Assembly: GCA_026003895.1 (NCBI GenBank)
Contig: BPIC01000002.1
Location: 744,001-808,000 of the forward strand
Reading direction: 5' to 3'
Length of the DNA: 64,000 bases
From: Dehalococcoidia bacterium
Lineage (GTDB): Bacteria; Chloroflexota; Dehalococcoidia; SpSt-223
The translations under genes were made by a program, and so were the position numbers. The notes beneath the pieces were generated by a model. It saw only the letters and a program-made list of their open reading frames with translations. It did not search any database and was not told where the DNA came from. This document shows positions 16,660 through 25,657 of the stretch, one piece after another. How positions within the stretch are numbered: the first letter of the stretch is position 1; each line of letters opens with the position of its first letter.

Positions 16660-17508
16660 TCACTCGGACGACGGCGGCCAGCCGCACCAGTCGATCGCAT
16701 GGCAGTCGACAAATCGTCGCTTCATCACCCGCAACGCCTCAGGGTTCTCGTCGATCAAGAGGAAGCGGCGGCCGAGCGCGAGACATGCGGCACCCACCGT
16801 TCCGCTCCCGGCAAAGGGATCGAGCACGAGCGCCCCCGGCTGGGAAGAGGCGGCAATCATTCGACGGACGATGCCGAGCGGCTTCTGGGTCGGATAGCCG
16901 GTGCGCTCCTTTCCGCTCGTCGGCACGATCGTGTGCCACCACGTGTCGGTCGGGCGCTTGCCAGCTGCGGCCTTCTCAGGACCGACGAGCGATGGTGCGA
17001 GGTAAGGGATCCGATCGATCGCGTCGGGGTTGAAGTAATAGCGCGCCGGATCGCGCACGTAGACCAGAATGGTGTCGTGTTTCGGGGGCCAGCGCCGTGT
17101 TGACCGGCCGCCAAAGTCGTAGGCCCAGACGATCTCGTTCAAGAAACAGCGTCGCCCAAAAATAGCATCGAGCAGCACCTTGCAGTAGTGCGACTCACGA
17201 GGGTCGAGGTGAAGATAGAGGGTGCCGTGTGGCGCAAGCACGCGATGCATTTCGACGAGGCGTGGCTCGAGGAAACCCAGATAGTCGTCGAAGAGATCAG
17301 AAAAGCTTACGCTCCCGATTCGGACGGTCGAGTAGCGTCGACCGGCAAAACCGGTCCGATCGCCATCCGGTGCTTGACGCACCCGGACGGACGTGTGGCG
17401 GCGCGTGCCCCCCGTGTTGAAAGGCGGATCGGTGACGATCAAGTCGACCGAAGCCGTCGGCAACTCGCGGAGCACCGGCAAGTTGTCGCCGAAGACAATG
17501 CGGTTCAA
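16660..17508 (-). CDS. solitary N4/N6 DNA methyltransferase (beta class)
   Basis: The 282-residue product has the catalytic motif IV early (VTDPPFNTGG, residues 25-34) and the S-adenosylmethionine motif late (LDPFAGSGTVGAACLALGR), the order of beta-class amino-methyltransferases. A target-recognition region lies between (around EIVWAYDFGGRSTRRWPPKHDT). TGYPTQKPLGIVRRMI is a typical late motif. It methylates adenine N6 or cytosine N4 in DNA. No restriction endonuclease gene is adjacent, so it is an orphan, either regulatory or a remnant of a system. Its start overlaps the glycosyltransferase stop by 4 bases, which suggests co-transcription. Confidence 0.9.
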   Translation of the reverse strand: MNRIVFGDNLPVLRELPTASVDLIVTDPPFNTGGTRRHTSVRVRQAPDGDRTGFAGRRYSTVRIGSVSFSDLFDDYLGFLEPRLVEMHRVLAPHGTLYLHLDPRESHYCKVLLDAIFGRRCFLNEIVWAYDFGGRSTRRWPPKHDTILVYVRDPARYYFNPDAIDRIPYLAPSLVGPEKAAAGKRPTDTWWHTIVPTSGKERTGYPTQKPLGIVRRMIAASSQPGALVLDPFAGSGTVGAACLALGRRFLLIDENPEALRVMKRRFVDCHAIDWCGWPPSSE

Positions 17509-18329
17509 CGGCGGCCCTCAAGCAGTCCGATCGTCTCACCAGCCGTCCAAGCGCAAAGGTACGTCACAAGAAAGGGCAACGACAGCACGAACGTGATCCT
17601 GTCAGCCGTCGGCAGCCGGCGGACAATCCGGGTGAGCATCAGCAGCGGGACAAGTGGCGCGAGCACCGCTCTCCAGCGGCCCCCGGTCGCGGCCCGCCAA
17701 GCCCCAAAGACGCGCCCGTGCCGGAAACGTTGTCGGCAAAACGCCCAGACGCCGCCTCCGGTGCGCAGCGCCGTTGCGGGGCGGAGATCGAGGACCAAGC
17801 GAGCACCGCGCGACCGCAGCGCGGCGTTCACCTCATTCTCCCAAAAGCCGTGTTCCCAACGGTCCGCGACCGTCGCAATGGCGGACCGGCGATAGATCGC
17901 GTTGTCGCCCGGCACATCGGCCACGTCATGCCGTTGGAACGGGAGCAGGTACGGCGAGTAGCGTAAGAAGAAGACGGCGGCGACAGCGGGCCGGCGCGAC
18001 CGCAGGACAATCGGCCCGCCCGCGGCTGCGCAGTCCGGTTCAAGCGCACTGACGAGCGCCGCCAACCAGCCCGGCTCTGGAACGCACTGGGCGATCGTCA
18101 GCACGAGCAACTCGCCCGAGGAAGCCTCGATTCCCGCCTTCCACAACTTGGGAACAAGGGGGTCTCCGTCACACGTGACGAGTTTGCCCACGCCGACCGC
18201 GAGCGTGGCCTCGCGGCTTCCGGTGGGCGCAGCGACTACAAGCTCAGCGCGCAGGCTCGACGCTTCGCGGCAAATGGCATGGATTGACTCGGCGGTCACC
18301 GCCCCGGCGTCCCGCGCCGCGACGATCAC
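17505..18329 (-). CDS. GT2-like glycosyltransferase with altered DxD motif and C-terminal membrane helices
   Basis: The 274-residue product begins with a GT-A Rossmann-type strand (VIVAARDAG) and ends with several hydrophobic segments (LAPLVPLLMLTRIV and FVLSLPFLVTYLCAW). At the place where GT2 enzymes have T-D-A-D-C it has LVLTIAQCVPEPGWL, so both Asp residues of the metal site are missing. The acceptor region keeps PGDNAIYRRSAI and WENEVNAALRSRGARL. It may be an atypical or inactive transferase that works with the gene just upstream, from which it is separated by 18 bases. A GTG is the first plausible start. The product made is unknown. Confidence 0.78.
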   Translation of the reverse strand: MIVAARDAGAVTAESIHAICREASSLRAELVVAAPTGSREATLAVGVGKLVTCDGDPLVPKLWKAGIEASSGELLVLTIAQCVPEPGWLAALVSALEPDCAAAGGPIVLRSRRPAVAAVFFLRYSPYLLPFQRHDVADVPGDNAIYRRSAIATVADRWEHGFWENEVNAALRSRGARLVLDLRPATALRTGGGVWAFCRQRFRHGRVFGAWRAATGGRWRAVLAPLVPLLMLTRIVRRLPTADRITFVLSLPFLVTYLCAWTAGETIGLLEGRR

Positions 18330-18347
18330 AGATACCTGTGCCAGCAG

Positions 18348-19430
18348 TCACCCCCGGGCAGGCTCTCCCGGACGCAGCGCCGCCTCGCTGCGCTCTCCGC
18401 GTGCCAAGGTTAGCACGTGGTCTCGCACGTACCAGCCTACGCCGATTGCAACGCTGGCTGCCGAGTAGAGGTAGTAGAGGAGATGCAGCGGGACGACCCG
18501 CAACGCGAAGCGAATACCCCGCCGGGCAGCGAAGAACTGGTAGAAGCGCCTGCTGAGGATCAGTGTCGTCGCGACGAGCGCCGCGCCGACGACCCCGAGC
18601 GGCAACCAGACCGGCGCGAGCGCCAACCCACCGACACCAGACACGGCGCACAGCGCACTGACACGCTCCGACGGTCGCAAATTGAGATCCGCAGGAACCT
18701 CGCGGGTTCGCAACATCAGCGCTGTCCATGGGGCGCCGCGATCGAAGATTTCTGTCCGAATCAGCCCGCCGAACGTCCAACGCTTGAGGTGTCGGACCTG
18801 AATTTGGGGGTCGAGGCGAATGTGACCGCCGCGCGCCCGGAGCCGGACGCCGAGCTCGATATCTTCGATCGACGGCCGGCGATAGCGAACAGCGTCAAAT
18901 CCCCCCAGCGCGAGAAACATGTCGCGCCGAATACCGCCGCACCCCGTCCAGAAGGAGCTCGCATGCGCGCTGGCTTGCTGATGCACCCAATGGTGAAATA
19001 GATTTTTATATTGAGAGAGAAACGCCGGGTCTTCGGGATTGTCGTCATACGACCCAATCACCGCGTCGACGGCCGGGTCGGCAAGAGTCTCGACGATACG
19101 CCGGATCGTGTCGGGATGCACGGCGCAATCGGCGTCGGTGAAAAAGAGGATTTCACCCGATGCCGCCCTCGCGCCGGCATTGCGGGCCGCCGCTGGTCCG
19201 AACGGCCCCCCATTGAGCCGGATCAGTCGTGCGCCGAACTCCTTCGCCAGCGGCTCAACCGGCTCCGTGGAGGAATCGTCGACCACGACAAGCTCGATAT
19301 TGGCGTAGTCGGACGTCCGAACCGCCGTGAGGCAACGGCGCAGAACCGCAACACCGTTGAAGACGGGAATGACGACGCTGACGAGCGGGGTGGACAACAG
19401 CGCTCCTGTACCGTACCGGCCCGCAACCAT
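18348..19430 (-). CDS. GT2-family membrane-anchored glycosyltransferase
   Basis: From the ATG at 19430 the product is 360 residues. It has a typical GT-A domain: VSVVIPVFNGVAVLRRCLTAV, VVVDDSSTEP, the metal site FFTDADCAV, acceptor GCGGIRRDMFLALGGFD and the catalytic IEDIELGVRLRARG. These are followed by two to four C-terminal membrane segments. Such enzymes transfer sugars to lipid carriers or surface glycans at the inner membrane. The longer open frame upstream of 19430 is low-complexity and runs into the insertion-sequence remnant, so I exclude it. It forms a pair with the second glycosyltransferase downstream. Confidence 0.88.
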   Translation of the reverse strand: MVAGRYGTGALLSTPLVSVVIPVFNGVAVLRRCLTAVRTSDYANIELVVVDDSSTEPVEPLAKEFGARLIRLNGGPFGPAAARNAGARAASGEILFFTDADCAVHPDTIRRIVETLADPAVDAVIGSYDDNPEDPAFLSQYKNLFHHWVHQQASAHASSFWTGCGGIRRDMFLALGGFDAVRYRRPSIEDIELGVRLRARGGHIRLDPQIQVRHLKRWTFGGLIRTEIFDRGAPWTALMLRTREVPADLNLRPSERVSALCAVSGVGGLALAPVWLPLGVVGAALVATTLILSRRFYQFFAARRGIRFALRVVPLHLLYYLYSAASVAIGVGWYVRDHVLTLARGERSEAALRPGEPARG

Positions 19431-19548
19431 AGCATTGGCATCGACGAGCGTCAACGAGCTGGGATCGTTGGGGTGTGTCCAGTTGTCCTCCGGCTCACCC
19501 GCCTCGTGACGTTTGCCCGGGTATCGTCGATGGTTCTGGAAGGTGAAT

Positions 19549-19575
19549 GGCCGGGGCGGCGAAGCCACCCCGGCC
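19549..19575. repeat. inverted repeat at the left side of the insertion-sequence remnant
   Basis: GGCCGGGG and CCCCGGCC pair perfectly; one mismatch, then GGC/GCC around a GAA loop complete the hairpin. It lies 16 bases before the first codon of the transposase remnant. It may be part of the element end or a transcription stop; no T-run follows. Confidence 0.4.
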
Positions 19576-19590
19576 GGAACGGACCAACCG

Positions 19591-20363
19591 ATGCCCGATG
19601 TACTCCGCGCCACGATTCTGTGCATCGCCGACGAGGCCGTCAATGATCGGGTGGGGTAGACCCAGACCCACGGGGGCGCCGACTTTGCGGCGCGGGAGGC
19701 CTTCGTACTGGCGTGGGGCCGGGCGCTGATGGCGAGCGTGCTGGGCTGGGTGGTCGAAGCCGGCCGCACGCCGGGACAACCAAGCCGGTGTCCCCACTGT
19801 CAGGCCGAGGCGGGGAACGCCCTGCTGCGCGACGAGCCGCGCCACCTCGTGACCCACTGCGGCGCGATTGCGGTGACCCGCCAACGCGCCATCTGCCGGA
19901 CCTGCCGCTACAGTGGGACGCTCGCGGATGGCTTGGCGGGCGTGCCCGCCCGCACCAAGCTCAGCCCCGTGCTCCACGACTGGCTGGTCGAACCGGGCGT
20001 CCGGACGACGTGTCGCGACGCGATCACGCTTCTCACGAACTTGACCGGGCTGCCGGTCAGTCCGGAAACGGTCCGGACCGACGCCGTGGCGGTCGGTGGG
20101 CGGCTCCTCGATGAGCCCCTGACCGCCGCCGCCACCCCCGCGCAGACCCGCGAGCCGGTCGGTCCGGTCCGATCCCGCGCCGGGGCAGCTCTTGGCCGAA
20201 GTCGATGGCGTCGAGGTTCCCTATCTGATCGGCTGGCACGAGGCCAAGGTTGGCGCGATTGGCGGGCTGGTCGACGGGGAGCCCGAAGCGGTGCGCGTGC
20301 TCGCGCTCCGACGGCCGGGCGAGGAGGTTGGCCGGGTCGTCGCCGCCGAAGCGGCGCGGCCGC
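19591..20363 (+). pseudogene. degraded transposase, ISKra4/UPF0236-like
   Basis: Reading from the ATG at 19591 gives MPDVLRATILCIADEA, then an in-frame TAG near 19657. Reading then resumes with a zinc-ribbon region (CPHCQAEAG... CRTCRYSG), a helical region (LTNLTGLPVSPETVRTDAVAVGG), and near 20165 a frameshift. The shifted frame continues LLAEVDGVEVPYLIGWHEAKVG, which resembles the first catalytic Asp region of ISKra4-type transposases. After about 20360 the similarity stops at a truncated GNAT gene, so the rest of the element is gone. One stop, one frameshift and a 3' deletion mean it is dead. The family assignment is from memory of the motif pattern. Confidence 0.75.
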
Positions 20364-20744
20364 GTGCACGAGCCCGCCAAGCTGCCCGGCTTCGTCGCCA
20401 TGGCAGACGACCGAATTGTCGGAGTGATTACCTACAGGGCCGACGGTGACGAGATCGAGGTGGTCACATTGAACAGCTACGAGGAGGGGCGCGGTATCGG
20501 CAGCGCACTGATCGATCGGGTCGCCGCCGTTGGTCGGGAGCTCCGAGTGCGCCGCCTTTGGCTGATCACCACCAACGACAACACCTGGGCGATGCGGTTC
20601 TACCAACGGCGAGGGTCGAGCTTGGCAGCCGCCTACCCTCGAGCAATCGCCGCGTCGCGGCAGCTCAAGCCAGCGATCTCGCTCGTCGGGAATGACGGCA
20701 TCCCCATCCGCGACGAGCTGGAGTTCGAGTTCTCTTTGATCTAA
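20364..20744 (+). pseudogene. GNAT acetyltransferase, 5'-truncated
   Basis: The remaining 126 codons give a GNAT fold without its first strand and helices. They show LPGFVAMADDRIVGVITYR, the acetyl-CoA loop EEGRGIGSALIDRV, WLITTNDNTWAMRFYQRRG and the conserved tail LVGNDGIPIRDELEFEF. Full-length relatives are about 150-180 residues. The missing 5' end coincides exactly with the end of the transposase remnant at about 20363, so an insertion and deletion removed it. A GTG at 20364 or ATG at 20400 could still be used, but the protein would probably not fold normally. Confidence 0.7.
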
Positions 20745-20764
20745 GTGGCGCGTTCTGTCTCCTG

Positions 20765-20770
20765 TATACT
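20765..20770 (+). promoter_or_regulatory. possible -10 box for the acyl-CoA ligase gene
   Basis: TATACT lies 72 bases before the ATG at 20843. No -35 box at the usual distance is convincing (TTGATC is 23 bases away), so this is a weak call. Confidence 0.35.
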
Positions 20771-20842
20771 GATGCCGAGATCGGCCGGTGCCCTACAATC
20801 CTTTGGCCTGAGTACCGTGCGACATTTGCCCGCGGGGGACGC

Positions 20843-22438
20843 ATGAACACCATTGAGCTGGTGCGCATACCGGCGATGACCGTGCCGGAAAAAGAATGCC
20901 TCGTCTTCGAAGAGCGGCGCTTCACCTATGAGCAGCTTCTCGACCGTATCTTGCGCTTGGCAGCGGCGCTGCAGGCGCGCGGCGTCCGTCGAGGTGACAA
21001 AGTCGCCATTATTCACACCAACAGCAACGAGTATGTCGAAGCCTACTACGCAGTGGCGATGCTTGGCGGGGTCTTCGTGCCCCTTAATTACCGTGCTCGA
21101 TCGGACGAACTCGTCTATCTCATCAATAATTCCGAGACAAGCACGCTCTTGGTGGGCGACCGCTACGTCGACCAGATCCGAGCGCTTGCTCCCCAGTTCC
21201 CCAACGTGCAGCGCTACATCGCAGTCGAGAGCCCGCAGGATGGGATGGAGTTCTACGGCGACCTAATTGCGTCGGCTTCCCCTGAGGATGCGCCCGAGGT
21301 CGAGGTCGACGACTCCGACTGTACGATCCTGATGTATACCTCCGGCACGACCGCGCTGCCGAAGGGTGTCATCCTGACCTATGGCGGTTTCAGCGAATAC
21401 ATCTTGACCACCACCGAGCCGGCAAGCGACGAATCGACCGGTGCGACCCTATTGGCAGTCCCCATCTACCACGTCGCCGGGGCGAGCGCGATCATGACCG
21501 CTCTCTACGGGGGCCGGAAGTTGGTGATCATGCGCCAGTTTGATCCGAAGGAGTGGCTTCGCCTCGTCGAGCGCGAGCGAATCACCAATGTCTTTCTCGT
21601 CCCGACGATGATGAAACGGATCATCGACGACCCCGATTTCGACCGCTTCGACCTTTCGAGCCTGCAATTCATCTCGTACGGCGCTGCACCTATGCCAGTG
21701 CCCGTCATTCGGAAGGCGATCGCCAAGTTCCCGAAGCACGTCGGCTTTATGAACGCCTTCGGACAGACGGAAACGACGTCGACCGTCACCATTCTCGGTC
21801 CCGAGGACCACCGTCTTGAAGGAACCGAAGAAGAGATCGAGCGAAAGATCGGCCGACTTCATTCGATCGGCCGCCCCGTGGACGACGTTGAGTTGGCCAT
21901 CCTCGACGATGAAGGCAATCCTCTCCCGGTTGGGGTTGTCGGTGAGATCGCCATCCGAACGCCGCGTGAGATGGCTGGATACTGGAAGCAGGACGACGCG
22001 ACCGCCAAGACGAAAGTCGGCGGTTGGATCCGGACCCGCGACCAAGGCTACATCGATGAAGATGGTTATGTCTTCCTAGCTGGCCGGAAAAGCGACATGA
22101 TCATCCGCGGGGGCGAAAATATCGCCCCTGAGGAGGTCGAGCGGATCCTCCATGGCCATCCCGCTATCGAAGACGTCGCTGTCATCGGCGTTCCCGATGA
22201 GGAGTGGGGTGAGAAGGTCAAAGCCGTCGTCGTCATTCGGGAAGGCGCACACTGCACCCACGAGGACATCATCGCCTACGCCAAGTCGAGGATGGCCTCC
22301 TTCAAAGTGCCGGAAATCATCGAGTTCGTCGAGACGCTGCCCCGCAACGCGATGGGTAAGGTGCTCAAGAATGTCCTGCGCGAGCAGCACCGCATTTATG
22401 AACAGGAGCGCCCGCGCGAAGAGAATCTCTCCGCCTAA
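20843..22438 (+). CDS. acyl-CoA synthetase (AMP-forming, ANL superfamily)
   Basis: The 531-residue product has the AMP-binding P-loop ILMYTSGTTALPKGVILTYGG, the adenine motif NAFGQTETTSTVT, the hinge DQGYIDEDGYVFLAGRKSDMIIRGGENIAPEEVE and the C-terminal catalytic Lys in LPRNAMGKVLKNVLRE. It activates a carboxylic acid to an acyl-AMP and then to the CoA thioester, probably for beta-oxidation-like catabolism. Substrate specificity is not readable. It is a single gene, convergent with a Gfo/Idh/MocA gene and overlapping its stop by 4 bases. Confidence 0.93.
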   Translation: MNTIELVRIPAMTVPEKECLVFEERRFTYEQLLDRILRLAAALQARGVRRGDKVAIIHTNSNEYVEAYYAVAMLGGVFVPLNYRARSDELVYLINNSETSTLLVGDRYVDQIRALAPQFPNVQRYIAVESPQDGMEFYGDLIASASPEDAPEVEVDDSDCTILMYTSGTTALPKGVILTYGGFSEYILTTTEPASDESTGATLLAVPIYHVAGASAIMTALYGGRKLVIMRQFDPKEWLRLVERERITNVFLVPTMMKRIIDDPDFDRFDLSSLQFISYGAAPMPVPVIRKAIAKFPKHVGFMNAFGQTETTSTVTILGPEDHRLEGTEEEIERKIGRLHSIGRPVDDVELAILDDEGNPLPVGVVGEIAIRTPREMAGYWKQDDATAKTKVGGWIRTRDQGYIDEDGYVFLAGRKSDMIIRGGENIAPEEVERILHGHPAIEDVAVIGVPDEEWGEKVKAVVVIREGAHCTHEDIIAYAKSRMASFKVPEIIEFVETLPRNAMGKVLKNVLREQHRIYEQERPREENLSA

Positions 22439-23463
22439 TCACCCCGCGGACCCCGCTCGACTTCGCGCTCGACGGCAACTGACTGCCCCGAGGCAGCGGC
22501 TCGGCGCAGCGCATCCAGTACGCGAACCGACTTCAAACCGTCCTCTGGTGGGAGGAGCGGCGGCTCCTCTCCCCGCGCCGCGGCAACGAACTGTTCGACC
22601 ATCAGTTGGTACGGATCAGCTGGAGGAAACGTCAACACTGAGTCGCCGGAGGCGGTGCGGACGTGTAACGTCGTTTCATCCTGCCGCCACGCGGTGAAGG
22701 CATGCCGCAGCGAGATCTCGCCGTCTGCGCCGAGAATCGTCAGACTCTGGTGCTCGACGGCGTCAAATGCGGCGACCAGATGCGCGGTCAAGCCCGCGGA
22801 AAAAGCGAGGAGCCCGTCGGTCCGCCAGTCGATTCCGTTCGCTCGCTGGAATGCGCTCACCCGCAAGGGCTCGCGCCCAGCGATCCAGCGCGCGGCGTTC
22901 ACCCCGTAGCTCCCGACATCGAGGAGGGCGCCGCCTCCCTCCTCCTCGTTGAGTCGATAGGTGGTCGTGGAACGAAGCGGGAACGTAAATGCGGCTTGGA
23001 TCGAGCGAACCTCACCAATCTGCCCAGCACCGATGATTGCCTCGATCCGTCGACTGCGTGGGTGAAAGCGGTACATCACCGCTTCCATCAGCAACACACC
23101 CTGCTCGCGACACGCTGCGACGACCGCTTCGGCTTCTCCAGCTCGGGTCGCGAGCGGCTTTTCGCACAACACATGCTTGCCGGCCCGCGCCGCGCGCATG
23201 GTCCACTCCGCATGCAAGTGGTTGGGAAGGGCGAGATAGATGCCGTCAACGGAGGGATCGTCAAGCGCTTCGAAATAGGAGCCATAAGCGCGCGGCGCAT
23301 CAAAGGGGCGGGCCGCCGCCTCGGCGCGAGCACGATCGCGGCTGGCGACGGCGTAGACGGCGCCATTCCTGGATCGCGCGATCGCCGGCATAACGGCCCG
23401 CGTCGCGACGAAGCCGGGACCCAAGACGGCCCAGCGAAAGCGTCCGTTAGCCCCCGCCATCAT
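22435..23463 (-). CDS. Gfo/Idh/MocA-family oxidoreductase
   Basis: The 342-residue product has an N-terminal NAD(P) Rossmann fold (GRFRWAVLGPGFVATRAVMPAI) and the family catalytic motif HVLCEKPLATRAGEAEAV. A C-terminal alpha/beta domain follows, with a GGALLDVGSYGVNAARWIAGREP segment. Such enzymes oxidise or reduce sugar or cyclitol hydroxyls. It starts inside the 3' end of the next upstream gene (17-base overlap), so it is co-transcribed with the ThuA-Gfo/Idh fusion, and together they suggest uptake-linked sugar modification. No sugar transporter is beside it. Confidence 0.9.
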   Translation of the reverse strand: MMAGANGRFRWAVLGPGFVATRAVMPAIARSRNGAVYAVASRDRARAEAAARPFDAPRAYGSYFEALDDPSVDGIYLALPNHLHAEWTMRAARAGKHVLCEKPLATRAGEAEAVVAACREQGVLLMEAVMYRFHPRSRRIEAIIGAGQIGEVRSIQAAFTFPLRSTTTYRLNEEEGGGALLDVGSYGVNAARWIAGREPLRVSAFQRANGIDWRTDGLLAFSAGLTAHLVAAFDAVEHQSLTILGADGEISLRHAFTAWRQDETTLHVRTASGDSVLTFPPADPYQLMVEQFVAAARGEEPPLLPPEDGLKSVRVLDALRRAAASGQSVAVEREVERGPRGD

Positions 23464-25096
23464 CGATCGTGGCCGGCGCGGCGTCGTGTGCCACCGACCA
23501 CACGGCCGCCTCGAGGACAGCGACCGTCCGCCGTGCCTGCTGGGGAGTTACGGCCAGCGGCTCATCGTCGAGCAAGTGATCCGCCAAGTTGCGGTGAAAT
23601 GCCCAACGCGGCGGACTGGGAAGCTGCACTTGCTCGGCGTTAATGGCCCCACCCAGATCCCGGCGGAACACGGTGACCGTCGCCGGTGACTCCGCGGGCT
23701 GAAACGCCTCTTCTACCAGATTGCCGGTGCGCGAACGGGATACGAGACGTTCGCGCCGCCAGTCGGCGACAATCGCGCCACGGGTTCCCAAGATGTACCA
23801 CTTTGGTTTCAGCGCCGCCGCAACGTCGGAATGCACGAACTCGGCCTCGATCCCGCCCTCGAACCGAACCAGAACGCGCGCCATATCCGCATTGGTCACG
23901 TCGTGCCAAACTCGTTTGTGGGCGCTCGCCGAGACCATCCGTACCGGGGCTGGAACGAGGGTCAAGATCCAGTCGAGGTAGTGCGACCCCCAATCGTAAA
24001 ACAGCCCGCCCGAAATCGCCTCGTGCGAGTGCCACAGCTCGCACGGATGGTCGAATCCGCCAACGAACGTTTCGATGTGGAACGGTTCGCCGATGGCGCC
24101 GCTCTCGATCGCGCGGCGGATCGCGAGGAAGTCGGCGTCCCACCGCCGATTCTGATACACACTGAGCGTCGCACGGTGACGCTCGGCGAGCGACATCAGT
24201 CGGTCGGCCTCCGATGTCGTCAGACAAAAAGGCTTTTCGACCACAACATGCTTTCCCGCCTCGAGCAGCCGCTCCGCGATGGGGGCGTGGGTGTTCGGCG
24301 GTGTTGAGACCACGGCGAGCGCAACCTCGTCGTCGGCCAAGATGTCGTCGAGCGTAGGATAGGTCCGAGCCTCAGGCGCATCCCGGCGAACTTCTTCAAG
24401 ACGAGCCGGGTTCTGGTCGCAAACGGCAACCAGCCGAAGGCCAGGCGTTTCGCGCAGCGCCATCGCATGGTCGATGCCGATCGCCCCCCAGCCGATCAGG
24501 CCCGCGCCAATGGGATGGCGTTCCGCCTGTTGGGCAGCGAACCGAACCGAGCGAAAGAGCAGGCGCTGAACGCTGGGATCCCCGAGCGCCGCGGCTCTGC
24601 CCTGCAGCGCGAACGAAACCAGCCGTCCGCGGCCAAGTGTGCGGACGACCGCAAGCGGTAGGCGCTGGTATTGCCAGTGCAGTTGGAGCACGACATCGCC
24701 GGGTGCATCGTCGGGCAGCAAGGCGACAGCATCCACAACCGTGAACCGGCGGTCGAGCCGATCGGTGATCGGATGCTCGATGGGGCACGTAATAACGACT
24801 TCGCACTCGGGCGACAGCGGTGCGTTGCCGACACCGAGCAGCACGCCGCGGTCTCCCACGGTTACCAGTCCGCCGCCTGCGGTAGCGAAGTCGAGGAGCG
24901 CAGAACACTCCGCCAACGACAGGGGGATCCCATCGAGGTGCGCAACCACGACCTGCACGCCCGTCAAATCCGGAACTCCGTCCACTAACGAGGCCTGACG
25001 CAGATCGAGGCGGTCCCGGAACCGCTCAAGCGCCCGGATCATCGCGGCGTCGTGCGGCCCCGGCGGGGTGAGCACGAGGGTACGGAGCGGAGTCAT
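23447..25096 (-). CDS. fusion of a ThuA-like domain and a Gfo/Idh/MocA oxidoreductase
   Basis: The 549-residue product has two modules. Residues 1-190 follow the ThuA/class-I amidotransferase-like pattern: LLDFATAGGGLVTVGDRG, ECEVVITCPIEHPITDRLDRRFTVVDAV, then a GRGRLVSFALQGRA strand. From about residue 195 a complete oxidoreductase begins (GAGLIGWGAIGIDHAMAL), with the catalytic HVVVEKPFCLTTSEADRL and a DWGSHYLDWIL motif. ThuA and Gfo/Idh proteins are often neighbours in 3-ketosugar pathways, so a fusion makes functional sense. The start at 25096 is an ATG without a strong ribosome site; a GTG at 25105 is the alternative. Exact substrate unknown. Confidence 0.87.
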   Translation of the reverse strand: MTPLRTLVLTPPGPHDAAMIRALERFRDRLDLRQASLVDGVPDLTGVQVVVAHLDGIPLSLAECSALLDFATAGGGLVTVGDRGVLLGVGNAPLSPECEVVITCPIEHPITDRLDRRFTVVDAVALLPDDAPGDVVLQLHWQYQRLPLAVVRTLGRGRLVSFALQGRAAALGDPSVQRLLFRSVRFAAQQAERHPIGAGLIGWGAIGIDHAMALRETPGLRLVAVCDQNPARLEEVRRDAPEARTYPTLDDILADDEVALAVVSTPPNTHAPIAERLLEAGKHVVVEKPFCLTTSEADRLMSLAERHRATLSVYQNRRWDADFLAIRRAIESGAIGEPFHIETFVGGFDHPCELWHSHEAISGGLFYDWGSHYLDWILTLVPAPVRMVSASAHKRVWHDVTNADMARVLVRFEGGIEAEFVHSDVAAALKPKWYILGTRGAIVADWRRERLVSRSRTGNLVEEAFQPAESPATVTVFRRDLGGAINAEQVQLPSPPRWAFHRNLADHLLDDEPLAVTPQQARRTVAVLEAAVWSVAHDAAPATIDDGGG

Positions 25097-25270
25097 GGGC
25101 AGCACGCAGGGAAGCCCGGAATCACGGCGAGGTCAAGCGAGCGAGTGTCCATGCCCAGCAGTGTAGGCCAATCGCTCAACGCCGCCAAGCCGGATAGTCC
25201 GTCGGTTGCCGTCAGGTCGCAAACAAAAAGGGCGCCGGCTGGCGCCCAGAGGCCGCGATGGACGGGACAC

Positions 25271-25657
25271 CTACCGGACGATCAGCTTGCCGACCATTCC
25301 GGAGGCTTCATGCCCCGGCAACGAACAATACGTCTGAAACTCGCCGGCCGTTGGGAAGGTAAACGTCTTGGTTTGCTCCTTGCCGGGATCGGCGATGAGG
25401 GCCGGCTCTTCGGGAAGTCCGGTTCCCCGCACTCGCCAGTCGTGCGCCTGAGTATCTGGATTCTTGAATGTCAACGTGACGGGCTGATTGACCGGCACGG
25501 TAATGGTGCTTGGCTCGAAAGCGAACCCGCCGCGCTTCGCGCTGATAGTGTTTCCACCGCCACCACCGCCACCGCCGGTGCAAGCCGACACCAGCAGCGC
25601 AGCAGCGGCCAGTAGGCTCGCAACACCCAAAGCTCGACCTCGGGAAAGCACGCGCAT
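25271..25657 (-). CDS. cupredoxin-like lipoprotein (type 1 copper protein)
   Basis: The 128-residue product starts with a lipoprotein signal (LGVASLLAAAALLVSACTG; lipobox VSAC, Cys about residue 25), then an eight-glycine spacer. A cupredoxin beta-sandwich follows. The four copper ligands are visible in the family order: His in TQAHDWRV, then Cys, His and Met in YCSLPGHEASGMVGKLIV. It is probably tethered outside the cell membrane and carries electrons or copper. GGAGG lies 6 bases before the chosen ATG; the upstream frame extension is discarded. It stands alone between a Gfo/Idh operon and a divergent Gfo/Idh gene. Confidence 0.9.
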   Translation of the reverse strand: MRVLSRGRALGVASLLAAAALLVSACTGGGGGGGGNTISAKRGGFAFEPSTITVPVNQPVTLTFKNPDTQAHDWRVRGTGLPEEPALIADPGKEQTKTFTFPTAGEFQTYCSLPGHEASGMVGKLIVR

